Source: an uncultured Muribaculaceae bacterium
GTDB taxonomy: Bacteria; Bacteroidota; Bacteroidia; Bacteroidales; Muribaculaceae
Assembly: GCA_910578075.1 (NCBI GenBank)
Contig: CAJTPK010000007.1
Coordinates: 69,451-133,450, forward strand
Reading direction: 5' to 3'
Length of the DNA: 64,000 nucleotides
Below the pieces are notes generated by a model, which did no database searches, was not told where the DNA came from, and saw only the letters and a list, made by a program, of their open reading frames with translations. The position numbers and the translations under genes are program-made. Every line of letters starts with the position of its first letter. Position 1 is the stretch's first letter. Below are positions 55,940 to 64,000 of this stretch, in pieces.

Positions 55940-56614
55940 TTATGAAAGCAAATCCGGACGCAATCTGCGAGTCCTCTCCACCGCCTGCTCATGACGCCAC
56001 TCGGCAATCTTCGCCTCATGACCTGACAGCAAGATGTCCGGAACCCTCCACCCTTTGTAATCCGCAGGGCGCGAATACACCGGAGGTGCCAACAGATTAT
56101 CCTGAAATGAATCTGAAAGTGCCGACTGCTCATCCCCTATCGCACCGGGAATCAACCTCACCATAGCGTCGGCAATGACAGCGGCCGGGAGCTCGCCGCC
56201 GGTGAGCACATAGTCGCCGATCGAAATCTCCTTTGTTATGAGGTGTTCGCGCACGCGCCAGTCAACACCCTTGTAGTGCCCGCATAGAATAATCACATTA
56301 TTGAGCATCGACAGACTGTTGGCCATCGGCTGGTCGAAAGTCTCACCATCAGGCGAAGTGAAAATGACCTCATCGTAATCGCGCTCCGCCTTAAGTGCGG
56401 AAATGCAGGCATCGATAGGCTGAATCTGCATCACCATTCCCGCCTCCCCGCCAAACGGGTAATCGTCTACTTTCCGGTGCTTGCTGGTGGTATAATCGCG
56501 AAGATTATGAATCACTATCTCCACAAGCCCCTTATCTTGGGCACGCTTGAGTATGGAGCAGTTGAAAAAAGGCTCCAGCATCTCAGGCATCACTGTCAAC
56601 ACATCAATTCTCAT
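55940..56614 (-). CDS. trmD: tRNA (guanine-N1)-methyltransferase TrmD
   Basis: TrmD methylates G37 next to the anticodon, using SAM bound in a deep trefoil knot. The 224 residues include DVLTVMPEML, the SAM-loop GGEAGMVMQ, LCGHYKGVDWR, the knot region ISIGDYVLTGGELPA and the C-terminal VPDILLSGHEAKI. Length is standard. It has a good own promoter at 56634-56665 and is not next to rpsP/rimM/rplS, unlike in many Proteobacteria. Confidence 0.96.
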   Translation of the reverse strand: MRIDVLTVMPEMLEPFFNCSILKRAQDKGLVEIVIHNLRDYTTSKHRKVDDYPFGGEAGMVMQIQPIDACISALKAERDYDEVIFTSPDGETFDQPMANSLSMLNNVIILCGHYKGVDWRVREHLITKEISIGDYVLTGGELPAAVIADAMVRLIPGAIGDEQSALSDSFQDNLLAPPVYSRPADYKGWRVPDILLSGHEAKIAEWRHEQAVERTRRLRPDLLS

Positions 56615-56633
56615 ATGATTCAGATTGAGACTG

Positions 56634-56665
56634 CAAAATTAACTATAATTTCTTTTAAGCGCAAA
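56634..56665 (-). promoter_or_regulatory. trmD promoter
   Basis: On the minus strand TTTG (56665-56662), 20 bp, then TAATTTTG (56641-56634) matches the Bacteroidetes promoter consensus and predicts a start about 15 bp before the trmD ATG. Confidence 0.7.
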
Positions 56666-56958
56666 CCTGGGTCGTTAAGAGTCGGCTTCATAAAATAGGC
56701 CTTAGAATACGTTATCTCTCCCCGAAAAGCGTTATAATTAATTTTTTTAGAGAAAAAGAAACTTCGTTATACATTTTTTAAAATATTTTTATTAACTTAG
56801 CCGCTGAAATATTTTTGAGCACCATTTATCAATATTTTTAACATTTTGAGAAGTTAAAAAGAATGATAAATTAACATTTCACATAATATTTCCAGTTGCA
56901 TTACATTTTGACAAAACGCGAATCTTAAATAATAAAAAATACAACTTAAAGAACGCTT
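56666..56958 (+). other. AT-rich noncoding leader of the split T9SS gene
   Basis: This stretch separates trmD from the divergent secreted-protein genes and is very AT-rich. It contains TATTTTTG at 56810-56817, a match to the -7 consensus without a clear -33 partner. No reading frame or strong hairpin is evident. Confidence 0.5.
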
Positions 56959-58230
56959 ATGGGAATTTCTACCAAACTCATTCTTGCGCTCGCGCTGCCT
57001 GTTTTAGGGGCATCTACCGCTGACGCAAAGTTCTGTGCAAATCAATCTTTCGACCCCTCCGGTTTCTCTTTCAAAGGAACACGCCATTCTGCATTCAGAG
57101 GCCCGCGTCAACAAAAGATTGAAGAAATCAATTCGATACTTGAAGGACGTAAAAACAGCCGGAAAGCAGATGCCAACAAGTACAAACCGGCAACATCCAT
57201 TTCCAACGTAGATCATTTCGCAGACCTTGACGGTCCAAACGATGAGACATGGTTTTACAGTGCGAATTATACTTTCAAGGATGAGTTTGTCAATGAATAT
57301 TTCACTGACCACATAATGCTGGAGTATAAATTCACCATCTATAACACCAATATGGATATAGTAGGCACAATATCCGACAAGGTGAGATATGAAGACGATG
57401 AGGTGCGTATCGCAGGAAACGGAAGCGCCGGATGCCAGCTTACACCCGTAATCACCAAACATTTTTTCAACACAGATGATAAATATGAGGTGCTTGTAGG
57501 TCTGTCGGTCAACACCAAGACACCGGGCCTTAACCATTACCGCAACCTTGTCTATTCACTCGGAGGAGAAAAGGAGACACTGCCGGTTCTGGATCCGGAG
57601 AGCGGCAAGACTGTCAACAAGGAGTTTGACAAACCGATCAATGTCATCCAATCCTCTATCGGTGATGTGCTTGATGCATCGAGAAATGGAGTGGAAGAGT
57701 ATTACATGACAGTATATGATGAGTCTCTTCCTGAAGATTATGAAGTGCCGGACGGCGCCACCGTGGAGGAAGCCGGCAAATTATTCTGGGATGCTCTTAC
57801 CAAGGCAAAAATCTCAATCAAAATGCTCGGCAAAGCTGATAAAGATGGTAACCTCAAGGAGATACATGAATTCTCATTCCCTCTCCTCTGCACTCCCGGT
57901 AATCAGGAGACCTCTCCGTTCATGATGTCATTCCGTAAAGGTAATGATGTATATTTCATCACCCAGAGATATAAAGAGATATTCTGGAATCCATATTACA
58001 GTCCCGAGGAGGATATGACCATGCGCGAGAGCAATGCCCTCGTTGTCAACCTCTACAAGATTGTTGACGGCGGTGCCCAACTCGTTAAGACCTCGGAAAT
58101 TCCATTTGTAAAGGATTCAGATGCAGATGTTCTTGCTTCATTCCACTCCGTAGGTGACCTCCGTTACCGTGAGGACGTAAACTTCGGCGGATTCGATTTC
58201 AACAAGGATAACGGAATGCCGGCATACTAA
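56959..58230 (+). CDS. Secreted T9SS-type protein, N-terminal part of a stop-interrupted gene
   Basis: The 423 codons encode a signal peptide (about 1-23, ending TADA) and a beta-rich region. It aligns along its length with the protein at 61535: DLDGPNDETWFYSANY with DLDGPDGELWYYTATF, DKVRYEDDE with DKVRYEGDE, and KEPFWNPYYS-like KEIFWNPYYS. The reading frame stops at TAA 58228-58230, exactly where the paralog has Tyr387, and continues in the same frame to 59202 with full homology. Alone this part lacks the C-terminal sorting tail, so it would not be handled by the T9SS. I do not recognise a function. Confidence 0.75.
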   Translation: MGISTKLILALALPVLGASTADAKFCANQSFDPSGFSFKGTRHSAFRGPRQQKIEEINSILEGRKNSRKADANKYKPATSISNVDHFADLDGPNDETWFYSANYTFKDEFVNEYFTDHIMLEYKFTIYNTNMDIVGTISDKVRYEDDEVRIAGNGSAGCQLTPVITKHFFNTDDKYEVLVGLSVNTKTPGLNHYRNLVYSLGGEKETLPVLDPESGKTVNKEFDKPINVIQSSIGDVLDASRNGVEEYYMTVYDESLPEDYEVPDGATVEEAGKLFWDALTKAKISIKMLGKADKDGNLKEIHEFSFPLLCTPGNQETSPFMMSFRKGNDVYFITQRYKEIFWNPYYSPEEDMTMRESNALVVNLYKIVDGGAQLVKTSEIPFVKDSDADVLASFHSVGDLRYREDVNFGGFDFNKDNGMPAY

Positions 58231-59202
58231 GTGACTAAAGACAACTACCTCGTAGGGGAAGGAAACGCGTATTCCTTTTATGTCTATGACGCCGATGGCA
58301 ATAAACGCAAGAAAGTATTCGAAGGAGCAGAGAGCACACTTTCACTGTCAAATGTCGAAGGCTTCGAGCCGCAGCAATTGTTTGTGGAATTGATGGGTTC
58401 AACCTACGTATTCAATATGGTTGACCTCATCTCCTGCAAAAAGGTCACATCATTCCCGCATATGTTCGACACCGGAGATCCCGACAACCTCGAGTCTTTG
58501 ACATCCAACCTCGACCGAGTGGCTTACGGGGATTCCTACTGCTATGTTGACGAACTCAATTTCGCAATGCTTGGTGAAGGCGAGGATGGAGATGATATCG
58601 ACATCGTACGTTTCGAATGGATTGACAACAAAGGCCAACACATGCGCACACATGAAGTAAACATGGGTCCCAACGTGCAGTATTCACAAGGATATGTTTC
58701 AGCCGATGTCCTGAATCCGAAAGTATACGACAGCGATGACGTCTATGAATACATGCTGCTTACAAAACGTGGTCTTGAGGACGAAACAAGTCAGGAAGAG
58801 CTGATAATCGGCAAAGTAATGTGCGATGAGTATCCCTACGGAAAGACTCTCCTCAATCTCACACCCGGAGAGAAAGGTATTATCATAAACGTCCTGCCTC
58901 CCTATAATTCTTCCAACATTTTAGGCATAACATGGAAGAATAATGACAAATACACACAGGATATGTATTTCCTCCCCTTCGATTCTCCAAACTCAGCCGT
59001 AGAGGAGATAGAGGCTTCAGGGGATGCCAGCTTCTCATTTGATGGTTCCTCGCTCCACGCTGCAGGTGAGCAGATTATGGTCTACAACCTCCAGGGCATA
59101 TGCGTTGCCTCCGGATTCGAAGTTGTCTCCACGACATCACTTTCGAACGGACTTTATATCGCCACAGCAGGAGACAAGGTTCGCAAATTTATAAAGAAAT
59201 AA
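58231..59202 (+). pseudogene. C-terminal part of the stop-interrupted T9SS protein
   Basis: The 323 codons continue the preceding frame after a TAA. VTKDNYLVGEGNAYSFYVYD matches VTKNNYHVGESHSYSYYVYG of the paralog at 61535, and MVDLISCKK matches FVDLISGKR. It ends with a T9SS type A-like tail (IMVYNLQGICVAS...LSNGLYIATAGDKVRKFIKK in outline). It has no signal peptide of its own; the GTG right after the stop could allow reinitiation, but the product would stay in the cytoplasm. Readthrough, a nonsense mutation or a sequence error are the alternatives. Confidence 0.75.
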
Positions 59203-59220
59203 TACGACGATAACAGAAGT

Positions 59221-59245
59221 GCGGCAAGTCCACGCGGCTTGCCGC
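59221..59245. other. Hairpin between secreted-protein genes
   Basis: An 8-bp GC-rich stem, GCGGCAAG (59221-59228) with CTTGCCGC (59238-59245). No T-run follows, so termination is uncertain. Confidence 0.4.
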
Positions 59246-59294
59246 GCTTATCCTAATCCCGCAATATCCACAACACTAACAAATCAAACTGCTT

Positions 59295-61487
59295 ATGATT
59301 AAAAATTACCTCCTGGGGATAGCGGCATTATCCATGCTCACAACTGGATCTGCCGTTGCACAAAACAAAGTGACTTTAAAATGGGATAACCCCGGCAGTG
59401 TCGTTCTTATCCCCGAAAATATCAATAATTCCCCGATAGCAATTGACAAGAATGCGACAGAATATGTGTTTAATGGCTCCGGCACCCTCTATATCCTGAC
59501 ACCGACAGGATACACATTGACAGACGCAAGACTCGAAGGTTCTGCCAAGTCTCAGTCGACATCCGCAACATCGATGACCGACAACTACAGCAGCCAATGC
59601 AGTCCGTATATCAGCAGCAACTACAATGGCAAGACCTTCATCATCAAGACAGAGAAAGTAGACAACGACATGTCTCTGCCTATAGACGTGGTAAACGGCG
59701 CGCAATATGTCAGGGCGGAGTTCTCTGCCACATGGTATGATGCGCAGAATGTGAGACACGGCTACAAGACCATTGTGCCACTCAAAAATGGTGAAAATCA
59801 GGCTCCATACTCATCGAAATATTCCGACAATCTAACCATCAGCCTAATCAAGGGTGGCTCTGCCGATGCAATCTACAGTGTCAAGAAAAACGGCACTGCG
59901 GTCAATGGCTCTTTCAATAATTTCTCCATAGGCAAACTTGCCGCTGACGACAAAGTTTCCGTACGTGTGTTTGAAAATGACGAAGTAACGGTAGAAAATT
60001 GCATCCTCACTTTCGACATTCCGGAAGATCTGAAGGATTGCATCATGAATATACGCGACTGGAAAAAGAGCGCGTTCGTCACTCCCACCGATGGCAAACT
60101 TGAGGTTATCAAAGGCAGCGAGATCCAGGTGAATTTCAATAAGGACTACACCTTCACAAAATTCATGCTCGGCGATAAGGACATAACTGACACCTACAAG
60201 GAATCAAATAATTCTATCAAATTCAAGGTCGAGGACAACACAACATTCTCCGTTGCAGGCACACTGACAACATATGAGGATGTCGAGTTCACCGCATATG
60301 TAATGAATCCCGAGGGTATACTCATATCCACCGGACAGTACGGCAGCGTAAAGAACGCGATTACTTCAGTTAATTATGCTACCGAGATCACCAACGGCAT
60401 GACAGGCGATATCCAGCTGCCTGAAACCGTAATCAACTCCAAGGACGGATCTTCAATGAAGATTTCAGGAGCATTGATGACTCCGGAAAACACAAAAGTC
60501 TACCGCATCAAAGTAAGCAGCAAGAATCCCAATATCTATTTCGCTCCCGTAACCGGATATTTCGTGAAAGCCGTATGGAATTCTTCCCGCACTGAACCTT
60601 TAGGTTACGTAACCTATGCTGCAGATCAGAAAACTGTCTACGTTGTTGCCCAGAAATTAGACAACAGCTGCTCGGCAAATGTGATCCTCAATGGCGACAA
60701 ACCAATATTTTTCCAGCCTTCGCAGGCATTCTCGATGATGTGGGATAACCGTCCCAACACATTCGGTCTCATCCAGGGCGAGCAACAGATCCACTTCGAT
60801 GCAGAATATGACTGTCCGTTCACCTTGCGACCCAATCCTGCTTTTGCAAAATTTGCGGCATATCTCGACGGTATGCAGCTATCTCCCGATGACAACGGTC
60901 TCTACGCTGTTAATTTCTACACCGGAAGAACCGATATATCAGTTGAGGAAGGCGAGGATATAAATAAAGAGGAGCCCATCACCCGCGCTCAGACAGAAGA
61001 GACTACCGGCAAAATATCTACCCTCACTATCTTCGCTGATGGCGTAAGCTCAGGCAAAACCGGTTCTGTAAAAGTTGTGACATCCGACGGCATGACTGCT
61101 GAATGCTATTACAGCGAGCTGATGCACAAGGCTCCTTCAAACAGCTTCACTGTGCTTCAGGACACTCCCGTTACTGTAGAGCCAAAAGGTGAGAAAATGA
61201 GTGTAGCGCTTAACGACGAACTCCTCTACGGATATGAAGGCGACAAACTTGTAAACAAACTTACCGACGGCAAATACACATTCATCGTTGGATATAACAA
61301 GACTTATAAGTTTGAGGTTTCCAAAGATCTCAATGCCCCTGACACTTCCGCAGTGGAAGAGATAGTCGCAGCCGCTAAAGCTGATGGTAAGATCTATAAT
61401 ATCCACGGAATCTATGTGGGCGAAGAGCTTGAAACGCTTCCCGCAGGTCTCTACATACGCAACGGCAAAAAAATTATCAAGAAATAA
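59295..61487 (+). CDS. Secreted beta-rich protein with T9SS-like tail, unknown
   Basis: The 730 residues have a signal peptide (about 1-22, ending AVAQ). The body is composed of weakly similar beta-sandwich modules, each starting near phrases such as VTLKWDNPGSVVLIPENI or FSMMWDNRPNTFGLIQG. The C-terminus (IYNIHGIYVGEELETLPAGL, then YIRNGKKIIKK) closely matches that of the next gene and suggests export by the T9SS. It lies between two paralogous genes but is not itself related to them outside the tail. No catalytic motif is visible. Confidence 0.8.
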   Translation: MIKNYLLGIAALSMLTTGSAVAQNKVTLKWDNPGSVVLIPENINNSPIAIDKNATEYVFNGSGTLYILTPTGYTLTDARLEGSAKSQSTSATSMTDNYSSQCSPYISSNYNGKTFIIKTEKVDNDMSLPIDVVNGAQYVRAEFSATWYDAQNVRHGYKTIVPLKNGENQAPYSSKYSDNLTISLIKGGSADAIYSVKKNGTAVNGSFNNFSIGKLAADDKVSVRVFENDEVTVENCILTFDIPEDLKDCIMNIRDWKKSAFVTPTDGKLEVIKGSEIQVNFNKDYTFTKFMLGDKDITDTYKESNNSIKFKVEDNTTFSVAGTLTTYEDVEFTAYVMNPEGILISTGQYGSVKNAITSVNYATEITNGMTGDIQLPETVINSKDGSSMKISGALMTPENTKVYRIKVSSKNPNIYFAPVTGYFVKAVWNSSRTEPLGYVTYAADQKTVYVVAQKLDNSCSANVILNGDKPIFFQPSQAFSMMWDNRPNTFGLIQGEQQIHFDAEYDCPFTLRPNPAFAKFAAYLDGMQLSPDDNGLYAVNFYTGRTDISVEEGEDINKEEPITRAQTEETTGKISTLTIFADGVSSGKTGSVKVVTSDGMTAECYYSELMHKAPSNSFTVLQDTPVTVEPKGEKMSVALNDELLYGYEGDKLVNKLTDGKYTFIVGYNKTYKFEVSKDLNAPDTSAVEEIVAAAKADGKIYNIHGIYVGEELETLPAGLYIRNGKKIIKK

Positions 61488-61534
61488 TATCGCATGTCTC
61501 CCCATTTCATAGAGACATTCCAAAGACACGACAT

Positions 61535-63604
61535 ATGAGATTAGCAACATATTTCATGATGTTGTCATTAGCAACGGCGGCCGCATCAAATGCGGCCGTC
61601 TTTGGTAATGACAAGGCTCACCAGCTCCTGATGTCGCCTGCGAGAACCGCTGCAGCCACCTACCCGGAGCCGGATGAGATCGAGGGTCCATCGCGTATGA
61701 TGGGTGATCTTGACGGACCGGACGGCGAGCTATGGTATTACACCGCCACTTTCATCAACAAGGTGAAGGTATATGAGTATTTCAAGGAGAATCTTCTGCG
61801 CGAATATATTTTCGACATATATGATTCTGAAATGAACTTCGTAGGACGCATCCACGACAAAGTGCGCTATGAAGGTGATGAATGGCGTGTGCCATCATGC
61901 GAGATCCTGCCTATCATAACCCGCAATTTTTTCAATTCCGATGAAAAATACGAGGTCGCTGTCGGAATGGCCATCAACAAGGGGACACCCGGACAAATGC
62001 GCGACTGCACTTATGTGTATTCAATTGGCGGTGAGAAAGAGACCCTTTCTGTGGAAGATGTCAAGACAGGGGAAATGGTCGACAAGGAATTTGACAAACC
62101 CGTATACCGCATTGATTCCCTGATTGGAGATGTACTCGACCTCTCAACACCCGGAAATGAAGAATACTATTTCACTATCTACGGAGAATGGCACCCTGAT
62201 GATGAGAAAAAGGCTGCCACCCGTGCCTCCTCGATGACGCAGGAGGAGAAAGATGCGGAATGGGAACGACGCACATCTGCCAAAATGACACTCTCCGTTC
62301 TCGGTAAAGCAGATGAGCAAGGGAAGCTGCGTAACGTGTTCAGTTTCTCAACCCCATTGCTTTGTATGCCCGGTGATCAGGAAAGTACACCATACCTGAT
62401 TTCAATCAACCATGAGGATATCGGCTATTACGCTGTCTCCAGATACAAGGAACCATTCTGGAATCCATATTACTCCATGGAGGATGACCTCACCATGAGG
62501 GAAAGCAATTCGCTGATGGTGGACGTATACAAAGTGAAAGACTGCAAGGCAGACAAAATCCAGACCACAGAGATACCGTTTGTGAAAGATTCCGGACAGG
62601 ATATTCTCGCCACTTATATGTCTATCGGCGATTTCAACTACCGGCGCGACATCAACTTCGGAGACTTCACCCAAGACGGACTCGCATCATTTTATGTGAC
62701 TAAAAACAATTACCACGTCGGCGAGAGTCATTCATACAGTTATTATGTTTATGGTCCCACGGGGGGCAGACCTCTGCTGACTCTCTTCAGAGAAGCTGAC
62801 ACCGCAACAACACTCACTGACATCCCCGGTCATGAACCACAGGCAATGTTTGTGGAAAGGATTGGTTCCACCTATTTATATAATTTCGTAGATCTCATAT
62901 CAGGCAAACGGAAAGCCGAGGTAAATTGCCGTCTGATACTTGATGAAGACGGAGACTACGATACCATAACCGCAAACATCGACAGGGTAGCCACAGGCAA
63001 TTCATATATGTATGCAGGAGAACTGCGCGACCTGCTTCTTGATGAGGACGACAGAAACTTTATGCGCGTGGCATGGTTTGATACAGACGGGAACTTCTCA
63101 AGAATCGATGAGATCAATATCGGCAATTCTGTGATGTATGCCAAATGCAATATCACAGGGGAAGCTCTGCAGCCGGATCTTTTCAACTCGGATCAATGGC
63201 ACGAATATATGGTGCTTGTGAAAAGAGCGGGTAATGACGGCGCGCTTTCTGAAGAACTCGTGGTGGGACAGGCTGTGAACCCTGAAGCACCTCTTGGCAG
63301 AACATTACTTCTTGCCAAAGCCAATGAAAGAGGAGCATTGCGCACGGTAACACTATATCCACATGAAGAGAAACCAGTGCTCATACTCTGGCGCAGCGGA
63401 AACGGCGGATTCTATATGGATAAATATTTCCTTCCCCTTGAGAAATACGATTCAAGCGGAATCACCGCCGCAGGCAGTGACACTCAACATGATATAGAGG
63501 CGCCGATCTATAACCTTCATGGCATCCAGGTAGGCACGGATCCCTCCCATTTACCCACAGGAATATATATCCGCAATGGCAAAAAATTCCTGATCCGCCG
63601 ATAA
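61535..63604 (+). CDS. Secreted protein with T9SS-like tail, intact paralog of the split gene
   Basis: The 689 residues have a signal peptide (about 1-21, ASNA) and align with the combined product of 56959-59202 from about residue 50 to the end. Two regions are visible: an N-terminal half with DKVRYEGDEWRVPSC and YVYSIGGEKETLSVED, and a C-terminal half with GSTYLYNFVDLISGKRK and DRVATGNSYMYAGEL. A charged insert (about 225-245, KKAATRASSMTQEEKD) is unique to this copy. The tail IYNLHGIQVGTDPSHLPTGI, YIRNGKKFLIRR is a T9SS-like end. Function is unknown; it is probably a surface protein. Confidence 0.82.
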   Translation: MRLATYFMMLSLATAAASNAAVFGNDKAHQLLMSPARTAAATYPEPDEIEGPSRMMGDLDGPDGELWYYTATFINKVKVYEYFKENLLREYIFDIYDSEMNFVGRIHDKVRYEGDEWRVPSCEILPIITRNFFNSDEKYEVAVGMAINKGTPGQMRDCTYVYSIGGEKETLSVEDVKTGEMVDKEFDKPVYRIDSLIGDVLDLSTPGNEEYYFTIYGEWHPDDEKKAATRASSMTQEEKDAEWERRTSAKMTLSVLGKADEQGKLRNVFSFSTPLLCMPGDQESTPYLISINHEDIGYYAVSRYKEPFWNPYYSMEDDLTMRESNSLMVDVYKVKDCKADKIQTTEIPFVKDSGQDILATYMSIGDFNYRRDINFGDFTQDGLASFYVTKNNYHVGESHSYSYYVYGPTGGRPLLTLFREADTATTLTDIPGHEPQAMFVERIGSTYLYNFVDLISGKRKAEVNCRLILDEDGDYDTITANIDRVATGNSYMYAGELRDLLLDEDDRNFMRVAWFDTDGNFSRIDEINIGNSVMYAKCNITGEALQPDLFNSDQWHEYMVLVKRAGNDGALSEELVVGQAVNPEAPLGRTLLLAKANERGALRTVTLYPHEEKPVLILWRSGNGGFYMDKYFLPLEKYDSSGITAAGSDTQHDIEAPIYNLHGIQVGTDPSHLPTGIYIRNGKKFLIRR

Positions 63605-63610
63605 AATACT

Positions 63611-63647
63611 TTGCGCCTCCGCGCCTCTGCGTGATTGAAATTTTACC
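63611..63647. repeat. Second copy of the intergenic CTCTGCGTGATT repeat
   Basis: 63625-63647 matches the complement of 22233-22256 with one substitution and one missing T. The preceding TTGCGCCTCCGCGC resembles 22341-22354. Confidence 0.65.
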
Positions 63648-63661
63648 ATTATAAATAATAG

Positions 63662-63696
63662 ACCGCAGACTCACTCCTGACGGAAGAGTCTGCGGT
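63662..63696. other. Hairpin downstream of the last secreted-protein gene
   Basis: A perfect 11-bp stem, ACCGCAGACTC (63662-63672) with GAGTCTGCGGT (63686-63696). It may be a terminator or RNA element; no T-run follows on the + strand. A smaller hairpin with TTGTCG/CGACAA arms is at 63715-63739. Confidence 0.5.
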
Positions 63697-63766
63697 AAAA
63701 TATAGTCAAAAAAAATTGATTGTCGTCCCGACAACCAATCTTACGTTAACCTTAAAATCTAATACC

Positions 63767-63829
63767 ATGAAAAACTCACTGCAAAATTATAAAATATTTT
63801 TGATATATGCTATAGAACATAAAAAATAA
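63767..63829 (+). CDS. Possible 20-residue peptide
   Basis: An ATG in the context AATCTAATACCATGAAAAAC, typical of Bacteroidales starts, opens a 20-codon frame (MKNSLQNYKIFLIYAIEHKK). The two hairpins upstream and the A/T-rich content make a noncoding structured element equally possible. Confidence 0.25.
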   Translation: MKNSLQNYKIFLIYAIEHKK

Positions 63830-63856
63830 TTTGCATTTTAACATATTTTAATATGG

Positions 63857-63890
63857 GCACCAGTAAATATTCACCGCAGGTGTGTGGTGC
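63857..63890. other. Two-level hairpin in terminal noncoding DNA
   Basis: Outer stem GCACCA (63857-63862) with TGGTGC (63885-63890); inner stem CACC-GCA-GGTG (63872-63882). No gene is visible between 63830 and 64000. Confidence 0.4.
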
Positions 63891-63920
63891 GGCAAGCCGG
63901 CTCCTCATCCCATTTTTCTC

Positions 63921-63993
63921 AAACCATTATAACCATTTGTAACCATTGTATTTCTGTATTTTAAACCATATTTAAGAAACCATTATAACCATT
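63921..63993. repeat. AACCATTATAACC direct repeats
   Basis: The 17-mer AAACCATTATAACCATT occurs at 63921-63937 and 63977-63993, with shorter AACCAT relatives between. The complement resembles the repeats at 55518-55560. Confidence 0.6.
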
Positions 63994-64000
63994 CAAAAGC

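Noticed and set aside
55738..56166. Open frame on the + strand across the trmD end
   Set aside because: It overlaps conserved trmD codons and has a proline/serine-rich translation without any recognisable feature.
57716..57925. Short internal frame inside the split T9SS gene
   Set aside because: It is out of frame with the homology to the paralog and has no start signal.
1..64000. tRNA, rRNA, insertion sequence or prophage genes
   Set aside because: No cloverleaf-like sequence, rRNA stretch, transposase or phage structural motif was seen when reading both strands; a dedicated search could still find a missed tRNA.

Overview
The window looks like a chromosome segment of a Bacteroidales gut commensal, most likely Muribaculaceae-like (an inference, not tested by database search). 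The evidence is a type IX secretion system (T9SS) locus with porU and porV, cargo proteins with T9SS-type C-termini, a SusC/SusD polysaccharide utilization locus (PUL) with a hybrid two-component regulator, an approximately 1120-residue SecA, and several exact Bacteroidetes promoter boxes (TTTG, 19-20 bp, TAnnTTTG). I saw no rRNA or tRNA genes, insertion sequences, prophage or CRISPR.

Layout. 1-4346: 3' part of a very large T9SS cargo protein. 4498-14670 (+): a run of porU (C25 sortase), rex (NADH sensor), a fumarylacetoacetate-hydrolase-fold protein without its metal ligands, a second intact PorU-like C25 peptidase, porV and lgt. 14712-18044 (-): sufC-sufD-sufS without sufB. 18211-22190 (-): a legC-neuD-neuB-neuC nonulosonic-acid operon. 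22226-22441: an intergenic element with nested inverted repeats. 22470-31210 (-): asnS, an Lnb-N/DUF4105 membrane protein, an alkaline-phosphatase-fold protein lacking catalytic residues, secA and two GYF_2 membrane proteins. 31258-32727 (-): an RluB-type pseudouridine synthase with a long Q/N/G/R/Y-rich disordered N-terminus. 32954-35982 (+): a GSCFA protein, a PHB-depolymerase-family esterase and ychF. 35996-37913 (-): an ATP-grasp protein and an N-acyltransferase-like protein. 38023-42612 (-): a lipoprotein and the PUL regulator. 42808-53900 (+): the PUL (binding lipoprotein, SusC, SusD, GH30, GH2, SusE/F-like protein). 53967-56614 (-): a DASS transporter, a small membrane protein and trmD. 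56959-63604 (+): three large secreted proteins with T9SS-like tails; the first is split by an in-frame TAA. 63605-64000: structured, repeat-bearing noncoding DNA.

How the genes work together. PorU and PorV are the outer-membrane sortase and shuttle that would process cargo such as the proteins at both ends of the window. Lgt lipidates the lipoproteins, including SusD, the binding lipoprotein and GH30. SecA exports all of these across the inner membrane. The PUL reads as one system: GH30 at the surface cuts a beta-linked, possibly beta-1,6-galactan backbone, SusCD imports the products, periplasmic GH2 trims them, and the divergent HTCS senses them and activates the promoter near 42750.

The items most worth a second look are the TAA-split T9SS protein, the two pseudoenzymes (FAH fold at 8580, phosphatase fold at 27029), the paired C25 sortases around rex, a Rex-like site on the porU start, the SusE/F-like PUL protein that has a T9SS-like tail instead of a lipobox, and the nested-repeat element.
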